Assembly: GCF_000764655.1 (NCBI RefSeq)
Contig: NZ_JRGL01000009.1
Location: forward strand, 1 to 53,366
Direction of reading: 5' to 3'
DNA from: Aeromonas aquatica
Lineage (GTDB): Bacteria; Pseudomonadota; Gammaproteobacteria; Enterobacterales; Aeromonadaceae
DNA: 53,366 nucleotides
The notes beneath the pieces are model-generated. The model was given only the letters and a program-made list of their open reading frames with translations. It did not search any database and was not told where the DNA came from. Positions 47,275-53,366 of this stretch are shown one piece after another. Position numbers and translations under genes: made by a program. The number at the start of each line of letters is the position of its first letter. Position 1 is the first letter of the stretch.

Positions 47275-49128
47275 GTGTTAAATCGCTATCCGCTGTGGAA
47301 ATACCTGATGGTGGTCTTCGTGATCGCCATCGGTTTTCTATATGCAGCCCCCAATCTTTACGGCGAAGACCCGGCCCTGCAGGTATCTGCCAGCCGCGGC
47401 GCCGAAGTCAAACTAGAGACGCTGGATCTGGTGAAGGAGACGCTCGAGGCGGCTCAGATCCCGGTCAAGCATGCGGCGTTCGAACACGGCTTCATCCTGG
47501 TCCGTTTTAACAACACCGAAGATCAGCTCAAGGCGCGCGATGTCGTCGCCGGCAAGCTGGGCGACAACTTTATCACGGCCCTGAACCTGGCTCCGTCCAC
47601 GCCTGCCTGGCTCGAAGCCATAGGTGCGGCGCCGCTCAAGCTGGGTCTGGACCTGCGCGGTGGTGTGCACTTCCTGATGGAAGTGGACATGGCCGAGGCG
47701 CTGACCAAGCAGCAAGAGCAGATGGTGCAGGATTTCCGCACCGAGCTGCGTACCCAGAAGATCCGTTACTCCGGCGTGCGCCGGGTGGGCGATCAGGTCC
47801 AGGTGGTGTTCCGCGAGGAAGAAGATCAGGTCAAGGCCGCCTCTTTCCTGCGCCGCCAGAATCCGGATCTCACCTTCACCACCGAGCAGAAGGGTGACGA
47901 CTTCATCCTGCTGGCCGGCTTGAGTGACGCCAAGATCAAGGAAGTGAAGAAGTACGCCCTCGAGCAGAACATCACCATCATCCGTAACCGGGTGAATGAG
48001 CTGGGTGTGGCCGAGCCGCTGGTGCAGCAACAGGGTGCCGAGCGCATCGTGGTTGAGCTGCCCGGTATTCAGGACACCGCCCGTGCCAAGGAGATCCTGG
48101 GCGCAACCGCGACCCTGGAATTCCACATGGTCGATGAGAGCGCCGACATCCAGGCTGCCGCCGATGGTCGTGTACCGCCGAGCTCCAAGGTCTACAACGA
48201 TCGCAACGGCCGTCCCGTGGTGCTGCAAAAGCGCATCATCCTGACCGGTGACCACATAGTGGGTGCCCAGTCCGGTTTCGACGAATACAGCCGTCCCCAG
48301 GTCAACATCAAGCTCGATGGCCAGGGTGGCAACAAGATGGCCAACTTTACCAAGGACAACGTTGGTAAGGGCATGGCGACCGTGTTCATCGAGTACAAGC
48401 CGGTGGGTCAGCCTGGTCCGGATGGCAAGCGCAAGTTCCGCAAGCAGGAAGAGGTGATCAACGTCGCGACCATACAGTCACGACTGGGTAGCCAGTTCCG
48501 CATCACCGGGATCGACAACGCCAACGAAGCCCACAACCTGGCGCTGCTGCTGCGTGCCGGTGCCCTGATCGCGCCCATCCAGATCGTGGAAGAGCGCACC
48601 ATAGGCCCGAGCCTGGGTCAGCAGAACATCGACAGCGGGATGGAAGCCATCGGCTGGGCCATGCTGGTGATCGTGCTGTTCATGGGGATCTACTACCGTG
48701 CCTTCGGTTGGGTCGCCAACCTGGCGCTGACCATGAACCTGGTGCTGATCGTCGGTATCATGTCGATGATCCCGGGGGCCACCATGACCCTGCCGGGCAT
48801 CGCCGGTATCGTCCTGACGCTGGGCATGGCGGTGGATGCGAACGTGCTGATCTACGAGCGTATTCGTGAAGAGATCCGCAACGGGCGCGGGGTGCAGCAA
48901 GCCATTCACATGGGCTTCGACCGTGCCTTCTCGACCATCGCCGACTCCAACGTTACCTCGCTCATCACCTGTGTGATCCTGTTCGGTATCGGCACCGGCG
49001 CCATCAAGGGCTTCGCCCTGACGCTGGGCATCGGTCTGACCGCCTCCATGTTTACGGCCATCACGGTATCCCGCGCCATTATCAATCTGGCCTGGGGTGG
49101 ACGGCGCATCGACAAGCTGCCGATCTAA
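47275..49128 (+). CDS. secD: Protein translocase subunit SecD
   Basis: A 617-residue inner-membrane protein using proton motive force to complete secretion. It has six predicted membrane segments and a large periplasmic P1 region after segment 1. Motifs: [17 protein letters not shown] (D1), [20 protein letters not shown] (D4 with the essential Asp). The start codon is GTG 47275 with GAGGAG just before it. It follows yajC by 18 nt. Confidence 0.97.
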   Translation: MLNRYPLWKYLMVVFVIAIGFLYAAPNLYGEDPALQVSASRGAEVKLETLDLVKETLEAAQIPVKHAAFEHGFILVRFNNTEDQLKARDVVAGKLGDNFITALNLAPSTPAWLEAIGAAPLKLGLDLRGGVHFLMEVDMAEALTKQQEQMVQDFRTELRTQKIRYSGVRRVGDQVQVVFREEEDQVKAASFLRRQNPDLTFTTEQKGDDFILLAGLSDAKIKEVKKYALEQNITIIRNRVNELGVAEPLVQQQGAERIVVELPGIQDTARAKEILGATATLEFHMVDESADIQAAADGRVPPSSKVYNDRNGRPVVLQKRIILTGDHIVGAQSGFDEYSRPQVNIKLDGQGGNKMANFTKDNVGKGMATVFIEYKPVGQPGPDGKRKFRKQEEVINVATIQSRLGSQFRITGIDNANEAHNLALLLRAGALIAPIQIVEERTIGPSLGQQNIDSGMEAIGWAMLVIVLFMGIYYRAFGWVANLALTMNLVLIVGIMSMIPGATMTLPGIAGIVLTLGMAVDANVLIYERIREEIRNGRGVQQAIHMGFDRAFSTIADSNVTSLITCVILFGIGTGAIKGFALTLGIGLTASMFTAITVSRAIINLAWGGRRIDKLPI

Positions 49129-49137
49129 GGAAGAGAC

Positions 49138-50085
49138 ATGTTTCAGATTCTACATTTTGAAAAGCCGATCCCCTTCATGCGCTTCGCCAAGTCGGGAATG
49201 GTGTTCTCTGCCCTGCTGACGATGTTCGCCCTGTTCTGCCTGTTCGATCGCGGTCTGAACTGGGGGCTGGACTTCACCGGCGGCACCACCATAGAGGTGG
49301 GGTTCCAGCAGTCGGTGAGCCTGGACAAGATGCACGAGGCGCTGGATGAGCAGAAGATTGAAGGGGCGACCCTGCAATTCTTCGGCTCCAGCCGCGACGT
49401 GCTGGTGCGCATGACCCCGAAAGAGGGGGTCAAGGTGGAACAGCAGGGCAACGAGGTACTGGCGGCCGCCAGGCTGATCGATGAAGGTGCCGTGCTCAAA
49501 CGCGTCGAGTTCGTCGGTCCTTCGGTGGGGGACGAGCTGGCGACAGACGGTGCCCTGGCCATGCTGGCCTCCATCCTCTGTATCCTGGCCTACGTGGCGG
49601 TGCGGTTCGAATGGCGTCTGGCCATGGGGGGTATCCTCTCCCTGGCGCACGACGTCATCATCACCCTCGGTATCTTCGCCTACTTCCAGTACGAGTTCGA
49701 CTTGACCGTGCTGGCGGCGCTGATGACGCTGGTGGGCTACTCCCTGAACGACACCATAGTGGTGTTCGACCGCCTGCGGGAGAACTTCCGCAAGGTGCGC
49801 AAGGGGGATACCAGCGAAATCATGGATCTCTCCATGACCGAGACCCTGAGCCGGACCATCATCACCTCGGGGTTGACCTTCGTGGTGGTGGTGGCGCTGC
49901 TGCTCAAGGGCGGTCCGCTGATCCACGGTTTTGCCATCGCCATGGTGATCGGGGTGGCCTTCGGGACCTACTCCTCCATCTATGTGGCGAGCGCCTCTGC
50001 CATGTTCTTCGGGGTCAAGCGGGAGCACATGCTGCCGACCCAGGTGGAAAAAGAGGGCGCGGATCAGCAAGAGATCCTGCCGTAA
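49138..50085 (+). CDS. secF: Protein translocase subunit SecF
   Basis: A 315-residue partner of SecD with six predicted membrane segments. Motifs: GLDFTGGT (F1), GYSLNDTIVVFDRLREN (F4). AAGGAAGAG precedes ATG 49138, 9 nt after the secD stop. It ends the operon at a terminator. Confidence 0.97.
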   Translation: MFQILHFEKPIPFMRFAKSGMVFSALLTMFALFCLFDRGLNWGLDFTGGTTIEVGFQQSVSLDKMHEALDEQKIEGATLQFFGSSRDVLVRMTPKEGVKVEQQGNEVLAAARLIDEGAVLKRVEFVGPSVGDELATDGALAMLASILCILAYVAVRFEWRLAMGGILSLAHDVIITLGIFAYFQYEFDLTVLAALMTLVGYSLNDTIVVFDRLRENFRKVRKGDTSEIMDLSMTETLSRTIITSGLTFVVVVALLLKGGPLIHGFAIAMVIGVAFGTYSSIYVASASAMFFGVKREHMLPTQVEKEGADQQEILP

Positions 50086-50090
50086 TCGAC

Positions 50091-50115
50091 AAGGGCGCCA
50101 CAAGGCGCCCTTTCT
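50091..50115 (+). terminator. Intrinsic terminator of the queA-secF cluster
   Basis: Arms AAGGGCGCC / GGCGCCCTT around ACAA followed by TTCTCTT, just after secF. Confidence 0.82.
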
Positions 50116-50182
50116 CTTATGGTCCAGCTGAGTCATTATGCTCATCATGGTGGGCAACATGCGCGAGAACAAGGAGCAAGTC

Positions 50183-50551
50183 ATGCAACACAATCCCCGT
50201 TTTCTGGCCCTGGTAGAGGCCGTTCGCCCCCAGGTGCAGGAGACAGACGTACACCAGATAAAGCACTGGCAGGATGAGGGCCGCGCCTTTCATCTCATCG
50301 ACGTGCGCGAAGAAAGCGAGTGGGCCAGGGGCCATCTGCCCGGGGCCGAATACCTGGGCCGTGGCGTGATAGAGCGGGACATCGAGACCCGTTACCCGGA
50401 CCCAGCCACCGAGCTCTACCTCTATTGTGGTGGGGGCTTTCGCTCCATCCTGGTGGCGGCCAACCTGCAGAAGATGGGTTATAGCCGGGTTGTCAGCGTC
50501 GATGGAGGCTTTCGGGGTTGGCGTGACGCCGGATACCCTGTCGAATCCTGA
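50183..50551 (+). CDS. Rhodanese-like sulfurtransferase
   Basis: A 122-residue single-domain rhodanese. The active-site loop is YCGGGFRS, with the cysteine that carries persulfide and the Arg that completes the loop. HLIDVREESEWARGHLPGAE is the family's N-terminal motif and GGFRGWRDAGYPV the C-terminal one. AAGGAG precedes ATG 50183; the frame is open upstream to 50138. It probably transfers sulfur to cyanide or a thiol acceptor. It lies between secF and nlpI as a single gene. Confidence 0.92.
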   Translation: MQHNPRFLALVEAVRPQVQETDVHQIKHWQDEGRAFHLIDVREESEWARGHLPGAEYLGRGVIERDIETRYPDPATELYLYCGGGFRSILVAANLQKMGYSRVVSVDGGFRGWRDAGYPVES

Positions 50552-50641
50552 TTTATTTGAGGGATAGGGGTTGCGCCACATGACAAACTCTCGGTTGACC
50601 TTTACCATATGCCGGGTCAAGCGTAAGCGTCGGAGTGTTCA

Positions 50642-51577
50642 TTGAACGTCAGGATAGGGATTGGGTACCTCACGGGTATCCTGTTGTTGCTCCCCATGTG
50701 GGGATGCAGCAGTAGCAGTCAGGTTGAAGCGCCTCAAGTTCCCAAGCCACAACCCGCTTCACTGGTATTGGCGACCCCTCTGCAGGTCTCTTACCAGAGC
50801 GAGTTGGCGCTGGCGCGACTCGGGCAGATGCTCAGTGAAATGGAATTGACGACGGAACAACGGGCCGAGCTGTTTTATGAGCGTGCCGTGGTATTTGACC
50901 GGGTCGGGTTGCGTTCCCTTGCCAGATTGGATTTCAACCGCGCCCTGCGGGAGAAACCCGATTTTGCCGAGGCCTACAACTTCATCGGCGTCTATCTGGT
51001 TCAGCAACAGAACTATGACGAAGCCTATGAGGCATTCGACTCCGCCCTCGAACTCGCCCCGGATTACGACTACGCCTACCTCAACCGTGGCATAGCGCTC
51101 TATTACGGCAACCGTCCAGAACTGGCGGTGGCCGACATGAAGCGCTTCTACGAGGCGCAGCCGGAAGATCCCTACCGGGTGCTCTGGCTCTATCTGGCCG
51201 AGCAGAAGCTCAATGCCCCTGCCGCCATGAGCCGGATGCGCGAGCGGTTAAACAAGTACGACGACGACGCCTGGAACTGGGATCTGGTTCGCCTCTACAC
51301 CGGCGAGATCAACGCCACCCAGCTGATGGGCAACGTGGTGAAAGGGGTAAAGGATAACCGGGAGCTGGCCGAGCGCCTGTGTGAAACCTACTTCTACCTC
51401 GGCAAGTTTGAGCTGGCCAAGGGCAACCGCAAGGAAGCCATCAGCTACTTCAAACTGGCGCTCGCCAACAACGTCTATGACTTCATCGAGCACCGCTATG
51501 CCCTGCTCGAGCTGGAGCTGATGGCGCGTAAACCCCTGCCACCGGGTGCACAGGGCAAGAGTAGCAAAGCCTCCTGA
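50642..51577 (+). CDS. nlpI: Lipoprotein NlpI (TPR protein)
   Basis: A 311-residue outer-membrane lipoprotein. The signal peptide runs to a Cys near residue 22 (LLPMWGC, an atypical lipobox). TPR repeats follow: FYERAVVFDRVGLRSLARLD, EAYNFIGVYLVQQQNYDEAY, YLNRGIALYYGNRPELAVAD and a distal set. Similarity to E. coli NlpI is clear, including ALYY and HRYALLELE near the end. NlpI scaffolds murein hydrolases (MepS, Prc). The start is TTG 50642, with GGAG about 7-8 nt upstream, because no ATG lies earlier than residue 19. Confidence 0.9.
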   Translation: MNVRIGIGYLTGILLLLPMWGCSSSSQVEAPQVPKPQPASLVLATPLQVSYQSELALARLGQMLSEMELTTEQRAELFYERAVVFDRVGLRSLARLDFNRALREKPDFAEAYNFIGVYLVQQQNYDEAYEAFDSALELAPDYDYAYLNRGIALYYGNRPELAVADMKRFYEAQPEDPYRVLWLYLAEQKLNAPAAMSRMRERLNKYDDDAWNWDLVRLYTGEINATQLMGNVVKGVKDNRELAERLCETYFYLGKFELAKGNRKEAISYFKLALANNVYDFIEHRYALLELELMARKPLPPGAQGKSSKAS

Positions 51578-52009
51578 CAGACTTGTGCTGCCGGATGTAA
51601 AACAGGCCTCCTGATGAAGCCTGCGTATGTCATGTAAGATAATGAAATAAAAGAATTTATTTTAGTCAATGTCCATATGTTGACCACATCGAGAAAAAAC
51701 CAAAGCCCCGCGTCGTCGGGGCTTTGTCTTAATTGCAGTTGAGCCTGTAGTGTGATCGGACCCATTTTATAAAAAGCCAATCTTCTCTCAAATGTGCAGG
51801 CCAATGCATATCGGCGGCAGCGGTATTTGTGGGACGGAAATCCAGTCTTATCCTAAGCGCCGCCTATTAACATAATCACATTATGTGCGGTCAGGGTTTA
51901 TAGGGGTAAGAGTAAGGAGCCGGAGGCCCCTTGATTCTCATACAGGACTCTTGAGGCCTTGCAGCTCCGCTCCTATGCCTTTACGCTCTGTATCTCTACC
52001 AACATTTCG
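51578..52009. other. Gap between nlpI and the IS remnant
   Basis: 432 nt with a terminator at 51701-51731 and no recognisable gene. The part after 51890 may be the ruined left part of the insertion sequence or flanking DNA; I could not find its left inverted repeat. Confidence 0.4.
51701..51731 (+). terminator. Intrinsic terminator downstream of nlpI
   Basis: Arms CAAAGCCCCG / CGGGGCTTTG followed by TCTTAATT. It lies 124 nt after the nlpI stop. Confidence 0.8.
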
Positions 52010-52773
<764 letters not shown>

Positions 52774-52949
52774 GATGCAGGGCTGCCTGATGGCGTCATG
52801 TATACGGCGCCCTTCCCTGGCAATGCCAAGTGATCCTGCCCCCTATCTATCAGCCGCCGACTCAGATACCAAACAGCGCCTCCAACTCTCTGCACAAGCA
52901 ATGAAAACAGGATTACAGTCTTATCTGAATTCAAGGAGAGTACTTGCCA

Positions 52950-53366
52950 ATGCTGAAAGAGGAATCGAATGTGCAGAACAATCAAATTCAGCCCCCTGGC
53001 TGGTACCCCGGTTCGTACAGTGATGAGATCGACCTGAGCGAATTGATCATCGTGTTATGGCGCAAGAAGTTATTGATCTTGTTGATCACAGGTTTGTTTA
53101 CTGCTGCAGGTATTGCTTATGCGTTGTTGGCACCACAAGTCTGGTCGGCCAAGGCCGTGATCAAGGCTCCTCTGCAGCAAGATCTGCTGCCTATGACGCG
53201 GATTGCCAACCAGGCCATGTTGTTGGGGCTCACCGGATTTCCTAGCAGCAAGGTGATTCATGATGATTTCATCCGTGAATTCAACTCCTATGATAATCAA
53301 CGGGAGTATTTGCAAGAGAGCGAGCTCTTCAAGCGCCATATTGCAACAGCTAAGCCAGATGAACAG
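52950..53366 (+). CDS. Wzz-type polysaccharide chain-length regulator (partial, runs off the window)
   Basis: The first 139 residues of a protein continuing past the edge. After a short Pro/Gln-rich start, EIDLSELIIVLWRKKLLILL begins the membrane segment common to Wzz/FepE proteins, followed by GLFTAAGIAYALLAPQVWSA and a periplasmic part (LLGLTGFPSSKVIHDDFI). Such proteins set O-antigen or capsule chain length. AAGGAG at 52933-52938 precedes ATG 52950; an in-frame GTG at 52971 with GAGGA is a possible alternative. It probably starts a surface polysaccharide cluster. Confidence 0.88.
   Translation, partial: MLKEESNVQNNQIQPPGWYPGSYSDEIDLSELIIVLWRKKLLILLITGLFTAAGIAYALLAPQVWSAKAVIKAPLQQDLLPMTRIANQAMLLGLTGFPSSKVIHDDFIREFNSYDNQREYLQESELFKRHIATAKPDEQ

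Overview
The window is a GC-rich chromosomal segment that most resembles an Aeromonas-type gammaproteobacterium. No search could be run, so this rests on gene content. motY and rnt lie head to head as in Vibrio and Aeromonas. There is a 6S RNA beside zapA, a gcvT-gcvH-gcvP cluster, a queA-tgt-yajC-secD-secF block, ubiH-ubiI, ahpC-ahpF, and a DUF3466-like protein with a GlyGly-CTERM-type tail. I saw no rRNA, tRNA, CRISPR array or prophage.

Layout. 1-9.0 kb: LysR regulator, MFS exporter, YuiF-like antiporter, RNase T, flagellar MotY, SuhB, an orphan 151-residue protein and two glutathione transferases. 9.1-9.9 kb: a decayed nickel/peptide/metallophore-type ABC importer. A Zur-like box precedes a solute-binding gene that has a nonsense codon and is fused by deletion to the tail of an ABC ATPase. 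10.1-17.1 kb: a LacI-controlled sugar operon (regulator, CUT2-type ATPase, permease, binding protein, TIM-barrel isomerase, Gfo/Idh/MocA dehydrogenase) with a palindromic operator ahead of it. 17.8-23.2 kb: EmrD, 6S RNA, ZapA, YgfB, UbiH, UbiI. 23.2-28.4 kb: the glycine cleavage system behind a long structured leader. 28.7-33.8 kb: DUF3466-like protein, EF-hand protein, three gene fragments (VOC, PanB, Lrp), an intact VOC paralogue, a DHFR-like reductase and a small lipoprotein.

34.1-39.6 kb: a BvgS-like hybrid kinase overlapping a receiver-EAL phosphodiesterase, which suggests a phosphorelay that lowers cyclic-di-GMP (Roc/Vie-like). 39.7-44.3 kb: methyltransferase, small secreted protein, AhpF, AhpC and a CBS-domain protein. 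The AhpC-CBS gap holds a perfect-consensus CRP site followed by an intrinsic terminator, a possible CRP-controlled small RNA. 44.5-51.6 kb: queuosine and Sec genes, a rhodanese and NlpI. 51.6-53.4 kb: a degenerate IS3-family element, then the start of a Wzz-type chain-length gene, so a polysaccharide locus probably begins at the right edge.

The least ordinary items are the candidate CRP-linked transcript at 43.57-43.77 kb, the Zur-marked importer remnant, the fragment cluster at 31.1-32.1 kb, the kinase/EAL pair, the sugar operon of unknown substrate, and the gcvT leader, which lacks the glycine-aptamer invariants.
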